38,328 nt of DNA from an uncultured Pirellula sp. (GCA_903820735.1 CAIJIZ010000711.1:1-38328), one strand, 5' to 3'. Shown: positions 1 to 8,226, numbered from the stretch's first letter. Made by a program: numbers and translations. Notes: a model not told the origin generated them from the letters alone.

Positions 1-2
1 CA

Positions 3-117
3 CACCAATGGTAACCCGAACCGTCAGGGAGGAAGCTGCAGTGCACGCTCCATCGCCCATCAGCACGTTCCGCGTAAGATCCACCCCTCAATAATCCGCT
101 AAACCTTGGTAACTGCG
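3..117 (+). repeat. Dispersed repeat, family A copy
   Basis: This copy opens with the core ACCAATGGTAACCCGAACCG, continues through a CATCGCCCAT box, and ends in the tail with CCACCCCTCAATAATCCG and CTTGGTAACTGC. The same order recurs three times in tandem at about 6643-6980. It is a single copy here and carries no convincing reading frame. The element may continue to the left of the window. Confidence 0.85.
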
Positions 118-148
118 ACTAATGTAATACGCCAGCAATCCGCTCCTG

Positions 149-190
149 CCTCGTTGACACTTCGGGTTACCATTGCGTGGCCAACGGCCA
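149..190 (-). repeat. Inverted copy of family B repeat core with hairpin
   Basis: The reverse complement of 149-174 reads AATGGTAACCCGAAGTGTCA followed by ACGAGG, which is the family B core seen at 24250-24560. Next to it, 178-190 forms a small hairpin (TGGCC, loop AAC, GGCCA), like the GGCC-AAA-GGCC hairpins of the family B tails. A family A copy and an inverted family B core therefore face each other upstream of the first gene. The rest of 191-365 shows nothing I can name beyond the purine-rich stretch before the start at 366. Confidence 0.75.
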
Positions 191-365
191 TTTCACGCCC
201 CTCGCCGCTGACGCTCACTTCAAGGGCACTTCAGACCAACAAAGCCCACCTTTGGGGGTGTGGATGACCAACCAACCACGATATACTTGAACAATCCAGT
301 CGGGAGATACGAATCCAATCTACATCCCCTTTCACTGCTATTTTTAACCAAAGGACATTGGGAAC

Positions 366-1181
366 ATGGCAACTCCTAACGATGACTTCGCACGCAACTC
401 GGGCGACGCCCAAGAGAATATGCCCGCCCTGCGCGCTCGTGTCCCCGATAACGTCGCTCGCGGTGAGATCAGCACGGGGGTGATTGTGGTCACCGGAGGT
501 ACGGAATTCCTACTGGACTTTGTGCGAAACCTACCTCGCCCAAGCGCCGTGGTGGCTCGTGTAGTAATGCCCCATACCGTTATGCCTCAATTCATCGACG
601 CCTTGGCGAAAAACGTCGAACTCTATCGCCAACGATACGGCGAACTTCCTGGCTCAATAGCCAATCCACAGCCAGCACACAACCTTCCCCCGAACTCCAT
701 GCCGGGTACCCCCAACCCAGCTCCAAGCAGTACCCAGCAACATCCCAACGCAAGCGACCTGCACAGCCAAGTCCTGCATGCAGGCTCGAACATACCCGAG
801 CCGATACAACCGAATCCAACCGCCAACACTGGGGCTGGTTCAAACGATTCCCATTCATCGCCGAACCACTCTGCCAACAACCCACAAGCCGGTGCACCGG
901 TCCCGCCTCCAAAAAAACAATCGCCCCAAGAAATCTACGACGAACTTAAACTGCGCGATGAGATCCTCAGTGGCTCCTACGCAAACGCCGTCATGATCGG
1001 ACACGGCCCCTACGAATTCAGTTTCGATTTCATCACGAACTTCTATCCTCAGTCCGCCGTCTCCTGCCGCGTATACCTCGCTTGCGGACACATACCACGC
1101 ATGCTCGACTCCCTAAAACAATCCTGGGAGCAACTCCGCCCACGACTCGGGTATCCACCACCTCCCGGATTCCCTCAATAA
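366..1181 (+). CDS. Tandem DUF3467-domain protein
   Basis: A 271-residue soluble protein of unknown function. Two copies of what looks like the DUF3467 fold are visible. The first is at residues 34-95, with a GTEFLLDFV strand followed by ARVVMPHTVMPQFIDAL. The second is at about 200-265, with GPYEFSFDFI followed by CRVYLACGHIPRMLDSL. A low-complexity linker of about 85 residues rich in Pro, Asn, Ser and Gln joins them. DUF3467 proteins are usually single-domain and about 100 residues, so this is a duplication with divergence. There is no signal peptide or membrane segment. The start at 366 is preceded by an AAAGGA/GGGA stretch. Maf follows on the same strand after 80 bp and may be cotranscribed. 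Confidence 0.75.
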   Translation: MATPNDDFARNSGDAQENMPALRARVPDNVARGEISTGVIVVTGGTEFLLDFVRNLPRPSAVVARVVMPHTVMPQFIDALAKNVELYRQRYGELPGSIANPQPAHNLPPNSMPGTPNPAPSSTQQHPNASDLHSQVLHAGSNIPEPIQPNPTANTGAGSNDSHSSPNHSANNPQAGAPVPPPKKQSPQEIYDELKLRDEILSGSYANAVMIGHGPYEFSFDFITNFYPQSAVSCRVYLACGHIPRMLDSLKQSWEQLRPRLGYPPPPGFPQ

Positions 1182-1261
1182 ACATCAATTAAACCACAAC
1201 TCATAGGCATGTTTCGAAACTAGAACAGCCACCTTACAGCCACACTAATTAAACAGAATCG

Positions 1262-1888
1262 ATGAACGAGCCTGGATCTAACGACGTGTTCCTACCTCCT
1301 GTCGGATTTCAAGCCGATCCAAGGCCATTTATCCTTGCAAGCTCCTCTCCGCGCCGAAACCAACTGATGAAAACCTTCGGGTATCGGTACGAAGTCATCG
1401 AGCCAGATCCGCTGGCTGAATGCGGCGTGTGTTCAAGGGAAACGCCACCCGAACTCGTCGCTCGATTAGCCTACCAAAAAGCAGCCGACGTCATCCAAAA
1501 AATCGACATCGACGAACGCGTCGTCGTCGCTTGCGATACCGTCGCTGAACACCGCGGATTAGTCCTCGGAAAGCCCAACGACGTGGACCACGCCCGAGCG
1601 ATGCTTCTGCGTTTGCGCGGTCAAGAACACCGCGTATACTCGGGACTATGCCTATGGAGCCGAGCAACTGCCAAACGCTGCGTTCGTGTCGACTGCTCGA
1701 TCCTTGTTCTCAAGAACTTCAGCGACGCCGAACTCGAGCAATACCTCGAAAGCGATCTTTGGATCGGCAAAGCCGGATCGCTCGGCTTCCAAGACGGGCC
1801 GCCTTGGCTCACCCTCCTAAGCGGCTCTCCAACCAACGTCGTCGGCCTCCCAATGGAACTTCTCCACGAAATGCTTGAGCAGTTCTAA
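1262..1888 (+). CDS. maf: Maf family nucleoside triphosphate pyrophosphatase
   Basis: Maf proteins hydrolyse non-canonical or methylated nucleoside triphosphates to monophosphates in the cytoplasm. The diagnostic N-terminal ASSSPRR motif is at residues 27-33. It is followed by the CDTVAEHRGLVLGKP region, corresponding to the family's DTxV...LGKP motif, and the C-terminal SGSPTNVVGLPMELL block, which matches the usual GSxxNVVGLPL. Length 208 is normal for the family; the 26 residues before the motif are slightly longer than usual, so a later start is possible. It lies downstream of the DUF3467 gene and converges on the ABC operon. The last 18 bases, including the stop codon, are duplicated just downstream. 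Confidence 0.9.
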   Translation: MNEPGSNDVFLPPVGFQADPRPFILASSSPRRNQLMKTFGYRYEVIEPDPLAECGVCSRETPPELVARLAYQKAADVIQKIDIDERVVVACDTVAEHRGLVLGKPNDVDHARAMLLRLRGQEHRVYSGLCLWSRATAKRCVRVDCSILVLKNFSDAELEQYLESDLWIGKAGSLGFQDGPPWLTLLSGSPTNVVGLPMELLHEMLEQF

Positions 1889-1906
1889 ATGCTCCAGCAG
1901 TTCTAA
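1871..1906 (+). repeat. 18-bp tandem duplication over the maf stop codon
   Basis: ATGCTTGAGCAGTTCTAA at 1871-1888 is followed immediately by ATGCTCCAGCAGTTCTAA at 1889-1906. The two differ at two positions. The second copy lies after the stop and looks like a replication-slippage duplication. Confidence 0.85.
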
Positions 1907-1985
1907 ATAACCGAGCGACGAAGTTTCAACTTCTAATCCACAGATTACAGCGGCCAAGCTCTCTCACCCCACTCGGCGATCTCGC

Positions 1986-3362
1986 TCAACCGCCACTCTT
2001 GGCTAACTTGGCTTGCGCCATCAACTTTCGCTTGTTCCCAACAATGCGGATGACTTCATCGGTAAGCACCGCTGCCATCAGCGCAATGGCAACAATTATA
2101 AACTCCCAACTCTTCGGAATGCTCAACGCCGCAATCGATAAAAATAACGACCGCATCACCGCCGTACCGAACACCACCCCAACGATCGATCCAGAACCAC
2201 CTCGCAAGGAACATCCACCGATCACCGCAGCAGCCACCGCATACATCTCGTAGATGCTACCTGTCTGTGAAGGTTCGATCGTGTTGAAGTCAAACACGAG
2301 AAGTATCCCCGTAAGCCCCGCCAACAACGAACAAATCACATACGTTGAAATGATGATCTTGTCTGTCGCAATCCCGCTGAACTTGGCGGCTTGGACATTG
2401 TTTCCCAACGCCATCAAATACCGGCCAAAGACCGATCGGTTGATTGCAATCCACAATGCCATAGCCACGATCACAAGAAGAACTGCTGTGGTTGGAATCT
2501 CAATCCACGAGAACAACGGAACGCTTTGTGTAGCACCATTAGCGTCCAAAATCGCTTCATTCTTCTTCCCATCCCACAAAACCGAGTGCCACCTTCCTTG
2601 ACTAACATAAGGCAAAAACGGCACAGGAAGCTTAAACGAGACACCGTTAATCCACTCCTTGATCGTTACCAGAGTACTGCCAAGCCCCTTGGACTGTTCG
2701 CCCGCAAGCACCCGACCTATTCCACGATAAGCCAGCAAACCACACATAGTGACAACAAACGGTTGCAATCCAACTTTGGTGACTAAGTAGCCGTGAAACA
2801 ATCCCAACAGTGCAGAACCAAGTAACACGACCGGAATGACAAACCATATCGGTCGATGCTGAAACTGGAACCATTGCACTTCCGCGTCGACTGGAAAATT
2901 CGCATTGGGCTCTCGCAAAATGACCGATATCCCTTCAGTCCCCTTCTCTACCGAAACGACACTCCCCTGCACCGGTTGGCCAAATGAATTGACGAACCTT
3001 AACTGATCATCGGTACGAATCGTCCAATCCGATGTCCCCAAAGTCACCTTGGGTAACTGATTGTTTTTCATCGGTACCTTTTCGACCTTGAGCACCTTGG
3101 TCTTCTGCTGGGAATCAACATGCTGCTGATTGAGCAACATCAGCATGCAAACCCCTGCGAGCGCAATGACAGACCCGATCGACAAGTCGATACCACCGGT
3201 CATGATGACCAGCGACATCCCCAACGAAATAAACCCAAACAAACTCGTCCACCGAATGATCGACTTGACGTTCTCATCCGATAGGAAGGAAGGGTTCAGC
3301 CAACCGGTCACGAGCAAAATTGCCAGCAACAACAACACAACGCCAATGCTTTTGATTTGCAT
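1986..3362 (-). CDS. Sugar ABC transporter permease, RbsC-like, with extra domain
   Basis: Inner-membrane permease of a ribose-type (CUT2) importer. The family signature MTGGIDLSIGSVIAL is at residues 54-68. GLQPFVVTMCGLLAYRGIGR (198-217) and the C-terminal block with AAVIGGCSLRGGSGSIVG (378-395) also match RbsC proteins. The usual length is about 320 residues, but this one has 458. About 90 residues (80-170) are inserted between the signature helix and the next membrane segment. They are polar and probably beta-rich, and could form a small extracytoplasmic domain. A second insertion of about 45 residues lies near 240-290. The start is 14 bp after the ATPase stop, so the three genes form one operon. 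The sugar cannot be deduced. Confidence 0.88.
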   Translation of the reverse strand: MQIKSIGVVLLLLAILLVTGWLNPSFLSDENVKSIIRWTSLFGFISLGMSLVIMTGGIDLSIGSVIALAGVCMLMLLNQQHVDSQQKTKVLKVEKVPMKNNQLPKVTLGTSDWTIRTDDQLRFVNSFGQPVQGSVVSVEKGTEGISVILREPNANFPVDAEVQWFQFQHRPIWFVIPVVLLGSALLGLFHGYLVTKVGLQPFVVTMCGLLAYRGIGRVLAGEQSKGLGSTLVTIKEWINGVSFKLPVPFLPYVSQGRWHSVLWDGKKNEAILDANGATQSVPLFSWIEIPTTAVLLVIVAMALWIAINRSVFGRYLMALGNNVQAAKFSGIATDKIIISTYVICSLLAGLTGILLVFDFNTIEPSQTGSIYEMYAVAAAVIGGCSLRGGSGSIVGVVFGTAVMRSLFLSIAALSIPKSWEFIIVAIALMAAVLTDEVIRIVGNKRKLMAQAKLAKSGG

Positions 3363-3376
3363 GTTCCAGAATCACT

Positions 3377-4885
3377 TTAGTGAACTACTGCGGTAGCTTC
3401 GGTGCGTCCGAAAGCCAATTGCATGATACTCTGCTCGGTCATCTGTTCGCGAGCCAACTCACCCTTTACTCGCCCTTCGTGCATCACGTACGTCCGATCT
3501 GCCATCCCGAGGATCTCTTCCATCTCACTCGACACGAACAGAATCGCCGTACCTCGCTGAGCCAACTGCTCCATCAATCCGTAAATTTCTTGCTTGGCTC
3601 CGATATCGACTCCCCGCGTCGGCTCATCCAATAACAGGACCTTGGGATTCCTCATGATCCATTTGCCGAAAACGATCTTCTGCTGATTCCCTCCGGAAAG
3701 GAAAGCGGAAACTTGATTTAAGTGAGGTGTCTTTATCCGCAAAGCATTGACTTGCTCCTGGCCAGCTTTCTGCTCCGCTGCTCGCGAGAGTATCCCGTAA
3801 CGACTGACGTTTTCCATCGAAGCGAGTGTCAAGTTATCGCCGACGCTCATGGAAGTAACTAAACCCGTGTGACGACGGTCTTCGGGAACCAAAGCCAATC
3901 CGGAAGCGATCGAGGTTCGGATATTACTCGATGGAATTGCAACCCCATCGACTTGAATCTGCCCACCTAATACAGGTCGCATTCCCATGATCGATTCAAG
4001 CACTTCGGTCCGCCCTGCGCCGACCAAGCCTGCCATACCGACAATTTCACCAGCACGCACTTCGATGTTTACCGGATGCTCGGCTCTACCGAACACACGC
4101 ACATCCTTGAGCCGCAAGCGAACCTCGCCGGGCTCCTTAGGCACGTGCGGAAAATATCGATTCAACTCGCGTCCGACCATCGCATGCACCATGCGATCAT
4201 GCGTGATCTCGTGCTTCTGCAACGTCGCTGCATTCTGCCCGTCACGAAGCACTTCTACGCGATCGGACAATTCAGCGACCTCCGCTAACCGGTGAGAAAT
4301 GTACACAATCGACACCCCCTCCGATTTCAATTGCCGTATCAACTGAAAGAGCTTCTCCGACTCGTGTGCTGAGAGACTGCTCGTCGGCTCATCCATGATG
4401 ATCATGTTGGCATCTGTCGAGAGCGATTTGGCAATCTCCACCATCTGACGCTGCGCGATCGATAGCTTCTGCAACGAAGTACTCGACGGGATTTCAAGCC
4501 CCACACGTTTGAGAAACTCGTCGGCTCGCTGTCGCATCTGCCGCGATTGGATCATCCCCCAACGCGTCGGCTCGCGCCCAAGAAAAATATTCTCGGCTAC
4601 GGTTAAGTTATCCGCGAGATTCAACTCTTGGTGAATAAGCGAAATCCCAGCCGAGATCGCTTCGCTCGGATTCGCAAACCGTACCTGGCTACCCTTCCAC
4701 CACAACTCGCCAGAATCTTGCCCCTGAACCCCCGCAAGGATCTTCATCAAGGTGCTCTTACCCGCTCCGTTCTCGCCGATAACGCTCAAGACTTCGCCGG
4801 GCTCAACGTGCAGACTCACTCCCCGAAGCGCTTTGACTCCGGGGAATGATTTGGTGACATTTTCAACTCGCAGAATGCTTTCCAT
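3377..4885 (-). CDS. Sugar ABC transporter ATPase, RbsA/MglA-like, two domains
   Basis: Cytoplasmic ATPase energising the importer, with two fused nucleotide-binding domains in 502 residues, the normal RbsA/MglA size. Domain 1 has Walker A GENGAGKST at 37-45, the signature LSIAQRQMVEIA and Walker B MIIMDEPTSSLS. Domain 2 has a degenerate Walker A (GLVGAGRTE), the signature LSGGNQQKIVFGKW and Walker B VLLLDEPTRGVD. This pattern, with only the first site likely catalytic, is standard for the family. The ATG overlaps the stop codon of the binding-protein gene by one base (TGATG), which suggests translational coupling. The permease gene follows after 14 bp. Confidence 0.95.
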   Translation of the reverse strand: MESILRVENVTKSFPGVKALRGVSLHVEPGEVLSVIGENGAGKSTLMKILAGVQGQDSGELWWKGSQVRFANPSEAISAGISLIHQELNLADNLTVAENIFLGREPTRWGMIQSRQMRQRADEFLKRVGLEIPSSTSLQKLSIAQRQMVEIAKSLSTDANMIIMDEPTSSLSAHESEKLFQLIRQLKSEGVSIVYISHRLAEVAELSDRVEVLRDGQNAATLQKHEITHDRMVHAMVGRELNRYFPHVPKEPGEVRLRLKDVRVFGRAEHPVNIEVRAGEIVGMAGLVGAGRTEVLESIMGMRPVLGGQIQVDGVAIPSSNIRTSIASGLALVPEDRRHTGLVTSMSVGDNLTLASMENVSRYGILSRAAEQKAGQEQVNALRIKTPHLNQVSAFLSGGNQQKIVFGKWIMRNPKVLLLDEPTRGVDIGAKQEIYGLMEQLAQRGTAILFVSSEMEEILGMADRTYVMHEGRVKGELAREQMTEQSIMQLAFGRTEATAVVH

Positions 4886-6105
4886 CAGTTTGCCGCAGTT
4901 TCAAAACCTGGTGGCAATGGCTTGTCCGCCAACTCATCAATCACACCCCGCGATCGCTCTTGAGCATTGAGCACTTCAAGCTTCCCGACGAATATCATGA
5001 CCTTGCCTCCCTCGGGAATCGCTTGCTTGACAAGCTTCCCAGCTGCACGGCCGGCCAAGTAATTGCTAGTCCCCAAGTAAAACTTACGGTTCGACTTTGG
5101 AGCATCAGAATCTTGGCAAACTACCGCCATCTTCTCCGCTGCCATGTTCAACATGTCGACTTGATTCTCGGGATTGATCGGGGAAATCGCCAATCCATCG
5201 AACCCATTGTTCACCGCTTGCTCAATCGCTTGCTTCTGCTCGTCGACCGTTCCTTGGCTCGGGAAAGTCACTGCAGTGGTCGTGTTGAAAACGCCATCGG
5301 CCTTCTCGCAACCCTTTTGTGCTAAAACCCAAAACAAGTCAACGCTGTTGGTGATAAACGCTAACTTCGTCGCTTTCGACGTGTCATACGATTCGGAATC
5401 CGACTTGGGGATCGGTCCGTTCCCATCGCGGATCGCTTGAACTCCCGCATTGAACTCTTGAATGTTGTCGGCGGTTACGACCGAGTGAGGTACGTAAATC
5501 ATCTTGCTCTCAGGGACTTTGACCTCTTGGTTGCGAGCCATCGCTGCCAAGTATTCCACACTCTTGAAACCGAACAAATAGGGTTGCTGAGCAATCGTAC
5601 CGATAATCTTTCCATCGGCGATTCCCGCGAGCGTCGCTGGATGCTCGTCAAAACCAACAATCTTGACCTTGCCCGCCAATGAACGTGCTTCCAATGCCGA
5701 CAGAATCGCTGGAGGATTGTACGCCCACAATCCAACCATGCAGTTCACATCCGGATTCGAAACCAAAGCCGACTCGGCATTGCTCTTGGCAATCGCGTCG
5801 TCTTTGTTGTCGGTCATAATGTTGAGCACTTCATACTTGCCAATCTTCGCTGGCATCGAATACCCCACCCCAGGGATCACCGCTCCGGCACTCGCCGAAA
5901 CCACCGGCGCTGATTGCTTGGTATCAAACCCACCCGGCGCTCCATCCGCCGAACTAGGGACCTTCGCCGGCGGCTTAGATCCACTGTCACAACCCGCAAA
6001 CGGCATCGCAATTCCCGCAAACAATGCCAAAGCAACCCCGGCCCGCTTTTTGTTCAAGGCAGCCCAATCGGTTTTCCTGGAGTCTGTCACTACTGCTTTT
6101 TTCAT
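4885..6105 (-). CDS. Sugar-binding lipoprotein, RbsB-like, circularly permuted
   Basis: Periplasmic-binding-protein family 4 component of the importer, 406 residues from the chosen ATG at 6105. That start gives a basic MKKAVV N-terminus, a hydrophobic stretch and a lipobox-like MPFAGC with Cys39; an upstream ATG at 6231 would add 42 residues that do not look exported. The order of the two halves is unusual. Residues 88-228 (GKYEVLNIMTD..., GLWAYNPPAI, IVGFDEHP, GTIAQQPYLFG) correspond to the C-terminal half of RbsB. Residues 245-393 (KLAFITNS..., DGLAISPINPENQVDM, VVCQDSDAP, MIFVGK, AQERSRGVIDEL) correspond to the N-terminal half. By eye the ligand-position equivalents Asn130, Asp153, Gln173 and Asp332 are kept. 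The stop overlaps the ATPase ATG. Confidence 0.85.
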   Translation of the reverse strand: MKKAVVTDSRKTDWAALNKKRAGVALALFAGIAMPFAGCDSGSKPPAKVPSSADGAPGGFDTKQSAPVVSASAGAVIPGVGYSMPAKIGKYEVLNIMTDNKDDAIAKSNAESALVSNPDVNCMVGLWAYNPPAILSALEARSLAGKVKIVGFDEHPATLAGIADGKIIGTIAQQPYLFGFKSVEYLAAMARNQEVKVPESKMIYVPHSVVTADNIQEFNAGVQAIRDGNGPIPKSDSESYDTSKATKLAFITNSVDLFWVLAQKGCEKADGVFNTTTAVTFPSQGTVDEQKQAIEQAVNNGFDGLAISPINPENQVDMLNMAAEKMAVVCQDSDAPKSNRKFYLGTSNYLAGRAAGKLVKQAIPEGGKVMIFVGKLEVLNAQERSRGVIDELADKPLPPGFETAAN

Positions 6106-6421
6106 TTGAGGTACCTGCCGGATGATAGAAAGGAAAAACGTAAACGATTCAATGATCAAAACCACCGGGTTCGAATCCACAGATTCTAAGTGGAACAGCC
6201 ACCCACGCAACATCGGCCAACGGAAAAACACCCCGCGAAACCAGATTTGTGGCGTGAAACTGCTCCTTATAATTTACCAAGCCGAATAAGTTTCCAGGTA
6301 TTGCCCCACCATTGCAGTCCCAAGCCTTTTAATGCAATCAATCCAGACACAAAATAAAAAGCCAACTCCAAGCCCACGCCCCACCAGAAATCCTTGAACT
6401 CCAGATCCCCCTCGAAACCCC
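6106..6421. other. Intergenic region upstream of the ABC operon
   Basis: This 316-bp stretch separates the divergent binding-protein gene and the PSCyt1 remnant. I see no clear promoter hexamers or operator palindrome. The minus strand has a tryptophan-rich open frame ending at 6267 that I do not accept as a gene. Confidence 0.4.
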
Positions 6422-6610
6422 ATGCCCAATACCCCACCTGCAATTCTATCCCTTTCAGCCTCCCAGCTCTTTCTTTCAGCCTCCCAGCAACGATTGGTAT
6501 TCGCCATCCTAGCAATTCTCCTGGGATCCGACTCCTGGCAATCCAACAATTGCCAAGCCCAAGTCACGCTGGATTACAACCGAGATATCTGGCTGACGAT
6601 GGCCGGCGCA
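6422..6610 (+). pseudogene. Truncated PSCyt1-type (DUF1549/DUF1553) gene, 5' remnant
   Basis: From the ATG at 6422 the frame encodes a plausible export signal (QQRLVFAILAILLGSDSW, then NCQAQ). It is followed by VTLDYNRDI at about 6566-6589. LDYNRDI is the usual start of planctomycete PSCyt1 domains, where it continues as RPIL...CxxCHG. Here it continues as WLTMAGAP and runs straight into the dispersed repeat near 6606. No haem-binding CxxCH or downstream DUF1549/DUF1553 sequence follows in any frame before the HAD gene. The frame stays open to 6742 only because the repeats lack stops in it. I infer a gene cut down to its first 55-60 codons. The short motif is the only homology evidence. Confidence 0.55.
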
Positions 6611-7011
6611 CCAATGGTATCCCCAACCGTCAGGGAGGAACGCACCAATGGTAACCCGAACCGTCAGGGAGGATGCTGCAGTACACGCTCCATCGCCCAT
6701 ACGCACGCTCCGCGTAAAACCCACCCCTCAATAATCCGATAAACCTCGGCAACGCACCAATGGTAACCCGAACCGTCAGGGAGGATGCTGCAGTACACGC
6801 TCCATCGCCCATCAGCACGCTCCGCGTAAGATCCACCGCTCAATAATCCGATAAACCTCGGCAACGCACCAATGGTAACCCGAACCGTCAGGGAGGAAGC
6901 TGCAGTACACGCTCCATCGCCCATACGCACGCTCTGCGTAAGATCCACCCCTCCATCATCCGATAAACCTCGGTAACTGCAACCAATGGGAACCCGATCC
7001 GTCAGCGAGGA
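6606..7011 (+). repeat. Tandem array of family A repeats
   Basis: Five cores of the type CACCAATGGTAACCCGAACC are present: a 35-bp partial copy from 6606, full copies from 6643, 6754 and 6867, and a degenerate copy from 6980 (CCAATGGGAACCCGATCCG). Spacing between full copies is 111-113 bp. Each full copy carries the CGTCAGGGAGG box, a GCTGCAGTACACGCTCCATC segment and a tail with CAATAATCCGATAAACCTCG. Several frames stay open through the array on both strands, but none shows protein-like character or a credible start. No transposase or terminal inverted repeat is visible within it. Confidence 0.9.
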
Positions 7012-7075
7012 AACCGTACCGATTCAGAGCATGCTTCTCGACGAGGAGATGCACCGATAAACAATAAGGCAAAGA

Positions 7076-8110
7076 CTATTCTTCGAAGACCCTACCCCAA
7101 TCGGACTTCATGTCCACCACAAACCAGCCCTGCGCCGAAGCTTCCTGCAGTCCGACAACCAACTTACCTGTACTCTTCGGTGCAACATCATAAGCGTACT
7201 CGCGCTCGGCATCCGTGTGATGAATGATCGCCCCGAAACTCGCACGAGGATTGCCGATGGTGGTGTATTGCAGCATTTCATAATCGCCATCACTATTACC
7301 AAAGCAGACCACAGGCCTGCGACCGATCCCCATCTGAATCCCAACCGGCTTCCCCGCTTTGTCATCGACAAACAGGTTATCCAAAGTTTTAATCAACACG
7401 GGTTTTCCATCCCGCATCTCGAATCGCATCCGCGCCGCAGAACCGATGACTTGCTCCGGTGAAATACCATACACCCGCTCGGACCAAACACGCATGAAAT
7501 CGGCTCCACCACCCGAAACAATGTACGTTTTGAATTCGTTTTGACGTAGACACCTCAAGACCTCCTGCATCGGTACATACGTTAACTTGTCATACCCACG
7601 ACCATAACGAGGATGCTTGCTCGTCTGTATCCAATCCGAAACGCTTTTGCCGAACTCTTCTGTACTCATCCCCGCATGGGTCATCGCAAAAACCTGCAAT
7701 AACCCCTCATGCTTCGGCCCCGCAGTCAAGGTCGCGATGTCTTTATTGAGTACCGCTTGAACCATCGGTTCTTTGGCAAACTCCAAATCGTTTGCTGCAC
7801 GTTTCGTGACAATATCGAAAGCGTAAGCCAATTGAAAAGGGATAGGATTCTCAGGCCAGAGCGTCCCGTCGTTATCAAACACCGCTATCCGCTCGGGAAC
7901 CGGCACAAAGTCCTTATGATTCGGATTGCTCACACGCCCCACATATTCCACCAAAGCTCGCTTCGTCGGGCAATCATTCCAACTCTCAAGCCAAACATTC
8001 TCGTTCGTTTGCCCCAATATTCCATTCGACTCCGCGACGAGTGCGACTACGAAAACGCACAAACACCACAGATGCAACAAACTACGAATGGGAGACGTCA
8101 GGATATTCAT
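7076..8110 (-). CDS. Exported HAD-family phosphatase
   Basis: HAD-superfamily hydrolase of the phosphoserine-phosphatase-like type, 344 residues. Motif I is FDNDGTLW with the nucleophile pair Asp79/Asp81. Motif II is the VSGGG stretch, a conserved Lys lies in FVDDKAGKP, and motif IV is FGNSDGDYEM. The start at 8110 gives a signal peptide (LLHLWCLCVFVVALVAESNG), so the enzyme is probably periplasmic; the frame is open upstream to 8233, but that extension overlaps the DUF1559 3' end and is not signal-like. The substrate is unknown and is probably a small phosphate ester. The gene follows the DUF1559 gene on the same strand. Confidence 0.85.
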   Translation of the reverse strand: MNILTSPIRSLLHLWCLCVFVVALVAESNGILGQTNENVWLESWNDCPTKRALVEYVGRVSNPNHKDFVPVPERIAVFDNDGTLWPENPIPFQLAYAFDIVTKRAANDLEFAKEPMVQAVLNKDIATLTAGPKHEGLLQVFAMTHAGMSTEEFGKSVSDWIQTSKHPRYGRGYDKLTYVPMQEVLRCLRQNEFKTYIVSGGGADFMRVWSERVYGISPEQVIGSAARMRFEMRDGKPVLIKTLDNLFVDDKAGKPVGIQMGIGRRPVVCFGNSDGDYEMLQYTTIGNPRASFGAIIHHTDAEREYAYDVAPKSTGKLVVGLQEASAQGWFVVDMKSDWGRVFEE

Positions 8111-8226
8111 ACTAAATAACGACCTCGATAAGGGTTTGGTGATCAGAGAATCAAATCGTCCACTATGGATCGCAAAATGCAATGCGCAAACGCCACAATC
8201 ATAATCCAAATAGCACAATAGCCAAA

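Noticed and set aside
592-1091. Minus-strand frames opposite the DUF3467 gene
   Set aside because: They are shadows of the low-complexity plus-strand coding region and carry no domain signal.
6267-6515. Minus-strand 82-codon frame with Trp-rich hydrophobic segment upstream of the ABC operon
   Set aside because: It overlaps the PSCyt1 remnant on the other strand, has no credible ribosome-binding site or recognised motif, and the many Trp codons mirror Pro codons of the plus strand. A decayed membrane-protein 3' end is not excluded.
6630-6948. Open frames through the 6606-7011 array on both strands
   Set aside because: They arise because the repeat lacks stops. They repeat the same peptide several times and do not resemble a repeat-protein family.
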